From Tahibacter sp042701255 (GTDB taxonomy: Bacteria; Pseudomonadota; Gammaproteobacteria; Xanthomonadales; Rhodanobacteraceae), in assembly GCF_042701255.1 (NCBI RefSeq), contig NZ_CP170554.1:2294001-2358000 (forward strand): a stretch of DNA of 64,000 nt, read 5' to 3'. Under the pieces are notes generated by a model. It did no database searches. It was not told where the DNA came from and worked only from the letters and a program-made list of their open reading frames with translations. Every line of letters starts with the position of its first letter. Position 1 is the first letter of the stretch. The position numbers were made by a program, and so were the translations under genes. Positions 56,406-64,000 of the stretch are shown here, one piece after another.

Positions 56406-56723
56406 ATGAAAGGCTTGCGCGGCATCGTCCTGCTATTGGCAGTGGTCGCATCGGCAGGAATACAGGCGGAGTGGTATCAGGGCGGAACACTGCACCGAGG
56501 TGTCGGTAGGCAATGGAAGTCGGCAACTGCGCAGAACCGACTAGCTACGTCGGCAGACTTCGTTTCAAAGGTCGCCAAGCCGCGGTCGATGGAAGAAATG
56601 CGCGAGAAGGCGACGGGACTATCGGCATGCATTTCCGAGGCCGTTGCCGATTCAAGCGGTGACGAACAGGAGGTGTCTGCGATCGCTGCGGCTTGCGTAG
56701 TCTTGCTTGGCTATGAGCAATGA
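56406..56723 (+). CDS. Small secreted protein of unknown function
   Basis: 105 residues with a signal peptide (MKGLRGIVLLLAVVASAGIQA). The mature part is about 85 residues with two cysteines (SACIS and AACVV). GAGAGG precedes the ATG. No family recognised. It lies between the acyl-CoA dehydrogenase and the disrupted nuclease gene, 34 bp from the latter, so it may belong to the same unit. Confidence 0.6.
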   Translation: MKGLRGIVLLLAVVASAGIQAEWYQGGTLHRGVGRQWKSATAQNRLATSADFVSKVAKPRSMEEMREKATGLSACISEAVADSSGDEQEVSAIAAACVVLLGYEQ

Positions 56724-56757
56724 GCATTCCAGGGAGAGACGCGAAGGGAGCGGCAGC

Positions 56758-57280
56758 ATGACGGACGATGAACTCAAGGATTTGGCTGCTGATGTGCGTA
56801 GCGCGCTGGCGGATGCCGGGCTGCGAGATTTGAAGCCTTATGGTCGATCGGCAGTGAAACAGGTGGCTACCGGAAGTCGCTGCATCGTCGCAAGGCCCGC
56901 GCCTGGAATATGGTTCAGTTTGTATTACGACGAGTCAGCTAGCCAAGGTCAGGGCCAGTGTCTCTGGTACGGTTTCGATTGCTCGCACATGAAAGATGGC
57001 AAGCGCGTGCGGGATGCCGCTGTTCGTGCGCTTGGCATGCAGGCTGCAACGCGAAACGACTTCTATCGGCCATTGACGAGGAGCCAATACGACAATCTTC
57101 TATGGGAGCCGGTGAAGGATGATGGCTACTACGTCGGGTACTACGTACACGACGTGGAGTTGGGCGGGACGCCCCGTGATCGGCTCCTCTATGAGATCGG
57201 TGAATTTGCGAAGGTCGTATGGGCCGGGTATCACCACCACGAAGAAGCGGCAGGGTTGTCGCAGCGAATCCTGAGGCAAG
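56758..57280 (+). pseudogene. HNH endonuclease gene, 5' part, cut by IS3-family insertion
   Basis: The ATG at 56758 follows AGGGAG. This part encodes 174 residues with no recognised domain (GIWFSLYYDES, GFDCSHMKDGKRVRDAA, YYVGYYVHDVELGG). Beyond 57280 the frame enters the IS and stops after VNRPGNPGDSLV. Joining 57280 to 58594 gives one open frame of exactly 885 nt (294 residues). The N-terminal part may be a recognition domain, but I cannot assign it. Confidence 0.85.
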
Positions 57281-57319
57281 TGAACCGCCCCGGGAATCCC
57301 GGAGACTCATTGGTGTGAG

Positions 57320-58219
57320 TCACGCCGCCATGGCGAGCTCACGGATTTGCCGGTAGTAGGCCGCCTCAGCTTCTGCCGGCGGAACGTTGCCGATAGGCCC
57401 CAGCAGTCGACGGTGATTGAACCAGTCGACCCATTCCAGCGTTGCCAGTTCGACCGCTTCGCGGTTGGGCCAGGATCGCCGGTGAATCACTTCGGCCTTG
57501 TACAGTCCATTGATCGACTCCGCCAGCGCATTGTCGTAAGAGTCGCCGACGCTGCCGACGGACGGTTCGATACCCGCTTCGGCCAGACGCTCGGTGTAGC
57601 GGATCGAGACGTACTGGACGCCGCGGTCGGAGTGATGAATCAGGCCGCCTTGCGTGGGCTGGCGGGCGTACAGCGCCTGTTCCAAGGCGTCGAGTACGAA
57701 GTCGGTACGGGCCGAGCTGGACACCTTCCAGCCCACGATCCGCCGTGCAAAGACGTCGATGACGAACGCCACGTAGACGAACCCCTGCCACGTCGACACG
57801 TAGGTAAAGTCCGATACCCACAGCAGATTGGGTCGCTCGGCCCGGAACTGCCGGTTCACCTGGTCGCGCGGACACGGCGTGGCTTTGTCGCTGTGCGTGG
57901 TCTTGATCACCTTGCCGCGCACCACGCCGGCCAGCCCCAGCCGCTTCATCAGCCGCGCTACCGTGCACCGCGCCACGCCAACGCCTTCGCGCAGCAGCTG
58001 ACGCCACACCTTGCGCACACCGTAGACCTGCTTGTTCTCGTCCCAGACTCGGCGAATCTCGCCGCACAGCGTATCGTCTCGCCACGACCGGTTCGAGCGC
58101 CGCTGCGGATCCGCCTGACGCGCCGCGTGGGTGTAGTAGGTCGACGGAGCGATCGGCAGCACCTTGCAGATCGGCTCGACTCCGTAGGCGTCACGGTGTT
58201 CGTCGATGAACGCCGTCAT
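57320..58219 (-). CDS. IS3-family transposase OrfB (integrase core)
   Basis: 299 residues. The rve-type catalytic core has DFTYVSTWQGF (first Asp), HHSDRGVQYVS (second Asp) and NALAESINGLYKAE (Glu), the DDE triad. The N-terminal HTH_21-like part includes YGVRKVWRQLLREG. The start codon overlaps the orfA stop by four bases (ATGA), so expression may rely on coupling or frameshifting. Confidence 0.93.
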   Translation of the reverse strand: MTAFIDEHRDAYGVEPICKVLPIAPSTYYTHAARQADPQRRSNRSWRDDTLCGEIRRVWDENKQVYGVRKVWRQLLREGVGVARCTVARLMKRLGLAGVVRGKVIKTTHSDKATPCPRDQVNRQFRAERPNLLWVSDFTYVSTWQGFVYVAFVIDVFARRIVGWKVSSSARTDFVLDALEQALYARQPTQGGLIHHSDRGVQYVSIRYTERLAEAGIEPSVGSVGDSYDNALAESINGLYKAEVIHRRSWPNREAVELATLEWVDWFNHRRLLGPIGNVPPAEAEAAYYRQIRELAMAA

Positions 58220-58539
58220 GACTTGGACCGGCGGTCGAGCTCCGCCTGGGCAAAATACGCGCTTGCCTTGCGCAGGATCTCGTTGGCCTGCCGCAGCTCA
58301 CGCAGCTCTCGCTCCAGCTCCTTGATCCGCGCCTGTTCTGCTGTCGTCGGACCTGGACGCTTGCCCTGGTCGCGCTCGGCCTGCCGAACCCAGCGACGCA
58401 GCGTCTCCGTCGTGCAGCCGAACTTCCCGCTGATCGACTCGATCGCTGCCCATTGCGAGTCGTACTCGGACTGGTGCTCCAGCACCATCCGCACCGCCCG
58501 CTCACGCACCTCGTCCGAATACTTCTCTGACTTTCTCAT
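58216..58539 (-). CDS. IS3-family transposase OrfA
   Basis: 107 residues. A helix-turn-helix (HTH_Tnp_1: EVRERAVRMVLEHQ, GCTTETLRRWVRQ) followed by a leucine-zipper-like coiled coil (ARIKELERELRELRQANEIL). It binds the terminal repeats and acts with OrfB. Confidence 0.93.
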   Translation of the reverse strand: MRKSEKYSDEVRERAVRMVLEHQSEYDSQWAAIESISGKFGCTTETLRRWVRQAERDQGKRPGPTTAEQARIKELERELRELRQANEILRKASAYFAQAELDRRSKS

Positions 58540-58593
58540 CGCTCTATCCTCTCAAGGGAAAGAGCCTCCGGGAAAGTCGGGGCGGTTCACAAG

Positions 58594-58955
58594 TGATGGC
58601 CCGGCAGGGACAGGGGCCATTCCGCCGACAGCTGCTGCTCGATTTTGGCGGGACGTGTTGTTTGAGCGGTTGCCAGATCGAATGTCTATTGGAGGCAGCC
58701 CATATCTGCACCCATGACAAGTCGGACGATCATGCTCGTTCAAATGGTCTGCTGCTGCGTGCGGACCTGCACACACTTTTCGACTTGAACTTGCTCAGTA
58801 TCGATGCCGATACGTTTGAAGTCCGGCTAGATACCGAGGTTCGGCTGGCAGCCGAATACGGCGTCTTTCACGGAAGAAAACTTTCAATTCCGCAGATGCT
58901 TCGCTCTGGAATTTCGGCGGCGATGAAGAAACGTGCCGGACAAAAGAGGCATTGA
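58594..58955 (+). pseudogene. HNH endonuclease gene, 3' part, after IS3 insertion
   Basis: Encodes the last 120 residues. The HNH_2-type nuclease domain is clear: FRRQLLLDFGGTCCLSG, LEAAHICTH (first His), NGLLLRADLHTLFDLNLL (Asn, His). A GTG or ATG at the junction could still start translation of this domain alone. Joining to 57280 gives RQVMARQGQGPFRR in frame. Probably a defence or selfish nuclease before the insertion. Confidence 0.88.
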
Positions 58956-58998
58956 GCGGGTGTCCTGATACCCTGAGCCTGGAGCTCCGCAGCAACCA

Positions 58999-59814
58999 TT
59001 ACTGCCGCGACGGCACGATCCTCAGCAACTCGACGTCGAAAATCAGCGTTTCGTCCGGTGCGATCGGCGCCGGCGGATGTTCGCCGTAGGCGAGTTCCGG
59101 CGGAATGACGAAGCGATACTTAGAGCCGACCGGCATCAACGGCAGCCCTTCGGCCCAGCCTTTGATCACGTCGCGCAGCTTGAACGTCGATACCTGCGAC
59201 TCGGCCTTCTTCGCGTCGCAGGCGGTGCCGTCGATATGCGCACAGGTGTAGCGCGCTTCGACCGAATCGGTTTCGACCGGTCTGGCGCCGTCGCCTTTCA
59301 CGAACACCTCGTATTGTAGGCCGCTCGCCGTCGTGAAGACGCCGGGCCTGATCGTGTTCTCGGCGAGAAACGCGTCGCCTTCCCTGCGCTTCGATCCCGC
59401 GATCGACGACGAGGTGCCGGCGGTTGCGGCCGCATCGGGTATGGCGAAGGTGGCCGTATAGCGATTCTGTCTGTCGCGCCGGATGTCGGTGAGCAGGAAT
59501 TTGTAGTCGTCCAGATCGAGCGTCAGCACATGGCCCGCCTGCAGGATCGCCTGAGCCTGAATCAGGTCACTCTTGTCGCCCTTGCGCGCACCGATCGAGC
59601 CGTGGAACAGCTTCGTCGAACAGTCCTTGGCCGACAGGCAGCCGGAGTCTTCGGACACATAGCGCAAGGTCAGCTCCAGGCCGTCAGGACCCACGGTCCT
59701 GCTTTCGCCGACACGAATCTCGACCGGCTGATCGGCACGCGGCGGATTTGCAGCGCAGCCGCCGAGTGCGACCAGTGCGGACACGAAGGGCAAGGTCTTG
59801 AGCCTGAAGTCCAT
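58999..59814 (-). CDS. FKBP-type peptidyl-prolyl isomerase lipoprotein
   Basis: 271 residues. Lipoprotein signal MDFRLKTLPFVSALVALGG-C from the ATG at 59814; a GTG 12 bases upstream is less likely. An N-terminal region of unknown fold (about 25-150) precedes the FKBP domain: FTTASGLQYEVFVKGDG, ARYTCAHIDGT, VIKGWAEGLPLMPVGSKYRFVIPPELAYGE and LIFDVELL. It aids folding of exported proteins in the periplasm. The VPPxLAYGE-type motif marks an FkpA/Mip-like family. Confidence 0.9.
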   Translation of the reverse strand: MDFRLKTLPFVSALVALGGCAANPPRADQPVEIRVGESRTVGPDGLELTLRYVSEDSGCLSAKDCSTKLFHGSIGARKGDKSDLIQAQAILQAGHVLTLDLDDYKFLLTDIRRDRQNRYTATFAIPDAAATAGTSSSIAGSKRREGDAFLAENTIRPGVFTTASGLQYEVFVKGDGARPVETDSVEARYTCAHIDGTACDAKKAESQVSTFKLRDVIKGWAEGLPLMPVGSKYRFVIPPELAYGEHPPAPIAPDETLIFDVELLRIVPSRQ

Positions 59815-60011
59815 GCGCACGGTCACACCACCTTCGTTTTCGTCAGTGATGCGAAAAACGTCGCGCCCGGAGCGAACCGAACAGCATTCGGGACACCACC
59901 CTTTCGCTGCGCCAGAGCGGGCTATTGGCGTAAGCGGGCTGCTGTGACGGGTTGCGGTTTCCTGGCATCCTTCGCGGCAGTGGCCGCCCGGCTCAGACCT
60001 CAGAGCGCATC

Positions 60012-60515
60012 ATGAATCTCGCATCCGTCAGGGCCTTGGCTTTCCTGGTCGTGCTTTGGATCATGCGCAGTGCGGCCGCTGCATGTCCGAGTGACGATCC
60101 TGCCGCTGTCTCCAAATTGTTCTACGCCCAGCACGCGGAGTTTTCCTCGGAGGATCCTGCGCAGATCAAGGAGGTCGTTACGCGGCGCCTCTTCGACGCG
60201 CTGGACCGGGAGCACAAGTGTGCCCAAGGTCAGATCTGCGCACTGGAAGCCGATCCGTGGATGGACGCCCAGGACGGAAAGATCGGGAAGCCGGTCGAGT
60301 TCGCGACGGTCAGCAATTCCGGAACCGAGGCGGCGGTGTCGATGACGTATCCCTTCGTCCTCGACAGGACGCCTCGCCAGCAGCGCGTGACGCTGCTTCT
60401 TCAGCGCGACTCGTCCAAAGGTTGCTGGTTGTTGAACGACCTGGTCGGGCCTCACGGCGACTCGCTCGTCGGGACCATCGAAAAGTGGTTTCGCGAGTAC
60501 GGCGACGCGCTTTGA
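60012..60515 (+). CDS. Small secreted protein, DUF3828-like
   Basis: 167 residues from the ATG at 60012. The signal peptide ends about AAAA-C. The mature part has FYAQHAEFSSEDPAQIKEVVTRRLFDAL and ALEADPWMDAQDG, resembling the DUF3828 group of small periplasmic proteins (tentative). It ends in WLLNDLVGPHGDSLVGTIEKW. Function unknown. Divergent from the FKBP gene across about 200 bp. Confidence 0.65.
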   Translation: MNLASVRALAFLVVLWIMRSAAAACPSDDPAAVSKLFYAQHAEFSSEDPAQIKEVVTRRLFDALDREHKCAQGQICALEADPWMDAQDGKIGKPVEFATVSNSGTEAAVSMTYPFVLDRTPRQQRVTLLLQRDSSKGCWLLNDLVGPHGDSLVGTIEKWFREYGDAL

Positions 60516-60656
60516 CCCGCCGTCCGGATCGGAATCAGGGCATCTACGATTTCGCGCGAGAAAGTCGGGGATAGCGGGAGCAGGGCGTCCATCCCCACGG
60601 GATTTTCCGACGTCTCGCCGGAAGTCGTTTCGAGGTACCTGACCAGAGATCACACC

Positions 60657-60881
60657 TCACTCCGGCAACCCACGCGACTTCTGCTCCTCGATCAGCGCAA
60701 GATTCCCGATTCGCCGCCGGATCTCCTCCAGTCCGCTGTCGCTGGCATCGGCCTGAAAACGCCCCCGAAACGCCCCGATCACCGAGACGCCCTTGATCGC
60801 ACGCAGCTCGCGTTCGACGTGCTCGGCCTGGGCTGCATGCTCGGGCCGTACGGCAATGACGAGGCGGTGTTTCGTATCCAT
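60657..60881 (-). CDS. 74-residue protein, possible I9-like inhibitor or chaperone
   Basis: Small, cysteine-free and mostly alpha/beta in pattern: a strand (HRLVIAVRPE), a helix (AAQAEHVERELRAIK), two strands (VSVIGAFRGRFQADA) and a second helix (GLEEIRRRIGNLALIEEQK). That order fits a ferredoxin-like fold as in subtilisin propeptides (inhibitor I9). Downstream of the subtilase on the same strand, 187 bp away. The role is an inference; homology would need a search. Confidence 0.5.
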   Translation of the reverse strand: MDTKHRLVIAVRPEHAAQAEHVERELRAIKGVSVIGAFRGRFQADASDSGLEEIRRRIGNLALIEEQKSRGLPE

Positions 60882-61068
60882 GGCGGCTCCGCGATGGCTC
60901 GGGGCGGAAGGCAGTTGCAGCGATGACGGCGGCGAGTATGGGCGCCGTGTCGCGTCAGGACCACCGTCGATCGCCGCATGCCGCGTCGCATGCGCCGGCG
61001 GCGGCGGGTCCCGTGCACCCGCGCGCCGCCGCCGGCGCTCCCCGCAACGCCCTGCCGTGCGCTGCCGC

Positions 61069-62709
61069 TCAGGCGCGTGCGAGGCCGTTGCCCTGATAGA
61101 GGCTGTTGAGACCGATGGACAGTGCGCGCAGTGCTAGCAGTTGCTTCGCGTACGCCGCGCGCGCCGCGGTGCGTGCGAGTCCACCGTAGGTCTTGTCGGC
61201 GGCGAGCAGCCGCGCGAGCACGGCGGCGGTCATCGGTGACGACATGGATGTGCCGGACATGTCGGCATACGGCGCGGGTTCGGCGTTCGTCGCGGGAATC
61301 GTGGAGACGATGCCGTTGCCGGGGGAGGTGCAGAGCAGCTGCGGCCCGATGTTGCTGAACGAGGCGAGAAAGAGTCCGCCGAGGCCGTAGCGGTCGGCCT
61401 GACTCGGCAGGTTGTAGGCCGGCATGGTGTCGGGCGGCGCGGTGTTGACGAGGCCGAGTGCCGACACGGCGACGCATTCGGGATAGGCCGCCGGAAAGCC
61501 GACCGGTGAACCGCTCTGGTTGCCGCTCGCGCAGACGCAGACGGTGCCGCGCTGCCAGGCGACGATGACGGCATCGTGCTCGATCGCCGATGCGGCGCCG
61601 ATCAGGCTCATGTTGATGACGTCGGCGCCGTAGTCGCGGGACAGCACGTCGATCGCGTTTGCGACGTCGCCCTGATTGCCGCCGCCGTCGGCGCTGAACA
61701 CGCGCGCGACGAACAGGTCGCTGCCCTGCGCGAGGCCGCCGAAATCGCCTTCGTTGACGGGCCGTGCGCCGACGATGCCGCTGACGTGCGTGCCGTGCGT
61801 CTGCACGTCGCGGCCCTGCGCGATGCCGGGCAGGAAACTGCCGTCGCTGAATGCGCCGATCGGCACGGCATGCGCGAGCGCGGGATGCGGGCCGACGCCG
61901 GTGTCGATGACGCCGACCTTGATGCCGCGGCCCGCGTCCGGATCGTTCGTGCTCAGGCCCGAGACGAGATGCCACCAGCCCAGCGCGTTGCCGGTCGGCA
62001 ATGTGCGCAGCACGAGCGTCTGGCCGGATTGCGGGTTGTTGTGCACCGAAGTCCAGTAGCGGCCGTGCGGTTCGACGACGGCCATCGCGGGACGCCATTG
62101 CATCGCGTCGAACGTGATCGCGACGCTGCCGTTGGCCTTGGAGATTCCGCCGGCGGAAATCGACAGCGTCGGGTTCGCGATGCCGTTGAAGCGCACGATC
62201 ACCGTTGCACCGGCGACTGCGGTGTCGTCGGGGCCGGCGATGCGCAGATTCAGGGTCGCACCGGTGCCCGGACCCTGCGCCGCGTTCGGCGCGTTGGTCA
62301 GCATGAAGCCCGGGAACGCGACGGCCGGCACGCGCGGCAGCAGCGGCTCGATCACGGTGTCGGCCGTGAGCTCCTTGGCTTTCTCGGCGATCTCGTCCGG
62401 GTTGCCTTCGATCACGACGACGTGGCGCGCACCGTCGCCGTCGACCTCGTGGCGCGCGCCCCGGATACCGCGGCTGAGCACGTCGACGGAATCGAGCAGC
62501 ACCTTGTTGAGGCGCAGGTTGAAGCGCTCGGTCGCTTCGTTGCGCGCGAGACCGGGCGGCTGCAGCGACATCAGGTTGGAGACGACGAAGCGCTGCGTCG
62601 GCGGCGGGGGCGGTGCAGCGTCGTCGGACGCCGCCGCGGTGGGCGGCGGCGTGGCGCGACTGCGGCGGGTCGGGGCGGGTTTCGGGGTCTTGCCGGATTT
62701 CCTGGCCAT
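61069..62709 (-). CDS. S8-family serine peptidase (subtilase) without a signal peptide
   Basis: 546 residues. The N-terminus is Pro/Ala/Lys-rich with no signal peptide, so it may act in the cytoplasm or leave by another route. Residues about 100-180 may be a propeptide-like region. The triad is visible: Asp in VGVIDTGVGPHPALAHA (about 269), His in THGTHVSG (about 308) and Ser in MSGTSMSSPMTAAVLARL (about 488), with the oxyanion Asn in ASGNQSGSPVGFPA. It starts 13 bp after the LanC-like gene, so both are likely one operon. Confidence 0.88.
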   Translation of the reverse strand: MARKSGKTPKPAPTRRSRATPPPTAAASDDAAPPPPPTQRFVVSNLMSLQPPGLARNEATERFNLRLNKVLLDSVDVLSRGIRGARHEVDGDGARHVVVIEGNPDEIAEKAKELTADTVIEPLLPRVPAVAFPGFMLTNAPNAAQGPGTGATLNLRIAGPDDTAVAGATVIVRFNGIANPTLSISAGGISKANGSVAITFDAMQWRPAMAVVEPHGRYWTSVHNNPQSGQTLVLRTLPTGNALGWWHLVSGLSTNDPDAGRGIKVGVIDTGVGPHPALAHAVPIGAFSDGSFLPGIAQGRDVQTHGTHVSGIVGARPVNEGDFGGLAQGSDLFVARVFSADGGGNQGDVANAIDVLSRDYGADVINMSLIGAASAIEHDAVIVAWQRGTVCVCASGNQSGSPVGFPAAYPECVAVSALGLVNTAPPDTMPAYNLPSQADRYGLGGLFLASFSNIGPQLLCTSPGNGIVSTIPATNAEPAPYADMSGTSMSSPMTAAVLARLLAADKTYGGLARTAARAAYAKQLLALRALSIGLNSLYQGNGLARA

Positions 62710-62722
62710 AGCGGCAACTCCG

Positions 62723-64000
62723 TCACTGGGTAAGGGATGAAGCAGGCTGCGGCGACGGCGGTGCCGGCGCAGCGTCGCGGGGCAGACACGGGTAGAGCGG
62801 GCTGGGTACGGCGGCGCAGTCGTGCAGTCGCAGGTAGTGCAGGCCGATGCCGGCGCTGCCGGTCAGCAGCGACGCGCTGTCGCCGCAGTCGGGCACGCCG
62901 CAGCCCCACGGCAGCTGATGCGCGTGCACGAGTTCGCGCAGGACGTCGCCGACCTGCTGGGCTGCGGCGAGTGCGTCGGCGCGGCCGAAGCGTTCGGCCA
63001 CCGACAGCAGCAGATCGTTGTTGCCGGCCGCGCCATGGCACAAGGTGAAATCGGTGGTCAGCGGCTGCATCGGCACGTTGAGCGCCTGCACCGCGTTGCC
63101 GATGGCCACGTCGATTTCGCCGAGCGCCTGTTCGTCGTCGGGCAGCAGCTGCAGCAGGCGCAGGCGCGCGATGCCGATGCCGGTGGAACCATGGCACCAG
63201 GCCACCGGATAGCGCGGCGCCGCTGCGGGCATGCCGGGCATCGGGCGGTAGTCGGGCCAGTTGCGCTGCGTCGTGTCGAACGCGCGGCGCTCGTAGCGCA
63301 GCGCGGCCATCGCGGTATCGCGCAGGCGACGGTCGGGCCGCAGACGATCGGCTTCGAGCAGCGCGAGCGCCATGCCGGAAACGCCGTGCGAAAGGCCGAG
63401 CAGCGGTGGTCCGGAACGGTCCGGGTTCGGCCAGGCGGAGCCGCCTTGTCCGGCCTGCGCCTCGGCGGCGAGCATCGCGGCGATGCGCGCGCCGGATGTC
63501 ACGAGCGCGTCGTCGCCGAAGCGCTCGCCCACGCTGAGCAGCGCGATCGCGAGGCCTGCCTTGCCGCTGATCAGATCATGCTGGTCGGCAAGCGCCGCTT
63601 CGCCGGGCAGGCGATGCAGGATCGCGAGTGCTTCGGCCGTCCAGTCGGAGCGCTGTTCCATCGCGCCGATCGCGGCGAGTGCCCAGGCTGCACCGGCGCT
63701 GCCGTTGTAGAAGCCGAACGCTTCCGGCTTGCGCTGCGCGAGACGCCGGCGCATCTGCTGCACGGCGCCGTGCAGGGTGTCGCGCTGCTGCGCGTCGCCG
63801 GTGAAGCGTACGAGATGCGCGAGAAACAGCGCGATGCCGGCAGTGCCGAGATAGATGTCGTTCGGCGCGGCGCGGTAGACCGGATGAAAGGCGCCGGCGA
63901 TCGGCTCCTTGGTCCAGATCAGCCAATTGCAGTGATCGCCTTGCCAGATCGCATCGCGCACGAGGCGGCAGCCGATCGCGTCGGCGACGTCGAGATGGCG
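62723..64000 (-). CDS. LanC-like lanthionine synthetase family protein, start outside window
   Basis: 425 residues are visible; the frame is open to the window edge and the start lies beyond. LanC enzymes add cysteine thiols to dehydroamino acids to close lanthionine rings. The (alpha/alpha) toroid repeats show as GTAGIALFLAHL, GSAGAAWALAAIG, GKAGLAIALLSVG and GVSGMALALLE. The zinc ligands are conserved: Cys in VAWCHGSTGIG and the Cys-His of LCHGAAGNND. The HCNWL and DIYLGTAGIA motifs also fit. It may be a free-standing cyclase or the end of a LanM or LanL-type protein. Found with an S8 protease. Confidence 0.9.
   Translation of the reverse strand, partial: RHLDVADAIGCRLVRDAIWQGDHCNWLIWTKEPIAGAFHPVYRAAPNDIYLGTAGIALFLAHLVRFTGDAQQRDTLHGAVQQMRRRLAQRKPEAFGFYNGSAGAAWALAAIGAMEQRSDWTAEALAILHRLPGEAALADQHDLISGKAGLAIALLSVGERFGDDALVTSGARIAAMLAAEAQAGQGGSAWPNPDRSGPPLLGLSHGVSGMALALLEADRLRPDRRLRDTAMAALRYERRAFDTTQRNWPDYRPMPGMPAAAPRYPVAWCHGSTGIGIARLRLLQLLPDDEQALGEIDVAIGNAVQALNVPMQPLTTDFTLCHGAAGNNDLLLSVAERFGRADALAAAQQVGDVLRELVHAHQLPWGCGVPDCGDSASLLTGSAGIGLHYLRLHDCAAVPSPLYPCLPRDAAPAPPSPQPASSLTQ

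Larger units (their letters stand above)
57281..58589 (-). mobile_element. IS3-family insertion sequence
   Basis: 1309 bp with terminal inverted repeats starting TGAACCGCCCCG at both ends and a 4-bp target duplication CAAG (57277-57280 and 58590-58593). It holds orfA and orfB on the minus strand. Both look intact, so the insertion is probably recent. Confidence 0.93.

Noticed and set aside
60657..60881. The 74-residue protein as the lanthipeptide precursor
   Set aside because: It has no cysteine, which LanC needs to form lanthionine rings.

Overview
The window is about 64 kb of high-GC gammaproteobacterial chromosome. Gene order, a class II DAHP synthase, dispersed palindromic repeats, and secreted proteins ending in short IFxDGF-type tails all suggest the Lysobacterales (Xanthomonadales), most likely a Rhodanobacteraceae-like lineage such as Dokdonella or Rudaea. 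The genus is an inference.

Region 1 (1-19.4 kb) is the ribosomal supercluster: the 3' end of rpoC, the str operon (rpsL-rpsG-fusA-tuf), the S10 operon (rpsJ to rpsQ), the spc operon (rplN to secY) and the alpha operon (rpsM-rpsK-rpsD-rpoA-rplQ), closed by a strong intrinsic terminator. Good sigma70 promoters precede rpsL, rpsJ and rpsM. Each has a small hairpin with a GGA loop 31-38 bp upstream of its -35 box. The str and S10 leaders also carry terminator-like hairpins. rpmJ is missing from its usual place between secY and rpsM.

Region 2 (19.6-44.3 kb) is housekeeping and envelope genes: a DsbB-like protein, class II DAHP synthase, a pair of secreted amidohydrolases with three modules, a methyltransferase with an N-terminal minisatellite, typA, a lipoprotein fused to a type IV pilin-like domain, cyclophilin, a GlsB-type membrane protein, an aminotransferase, an anchored glutaredoxin, malate dehydrogenase, aquaporin, an M35 metallopeptidase, a 2OG-Fe(II) oxygenase, two tandem rhomboid proteases and PssA. 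Two 1031-bp IS1595-family copies, different at one base, sit side by side in a palindromic repeat at 26.7-28.8 kb. Two copies of a ~139-bp multi-hairpin element lie at 39.8 and 43.6 kb. A GGACACCCAC repeat array lies at 34.6-34.9 kb.

Region 3 (44.4-56.4 kb) holds secreted or surface-related genes: an M23 peptidase, a CadC-type regulator, a metzincin and a PD40 beta-propeller protein (each broken by one frameshift), and two tandem paralogous secreted proteins of unknown family. It ends with a long acyl-CoA dehydrogenase. Three of the secreted products share a short C-terminal tail that may be a sorting signal.

Region 4 (56.4-64 kb) is accessory. A 294-residue HNH nuclease gene is split by an IS3-family element with a 4-bp target duplication, and removing the element restores the frame exactly. 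Then come an FKBP lipoprotein, a small DUF3828-like protein and a leftward gene set at the edge: a LanC-like cyclase (cut by the window end), a subtilase without a signal peptide, and a 74-residue protein that could be a separate protease propeptide or inhibitor. This last set is the best candidate for a modified-peptide system, but no precursor is visible.
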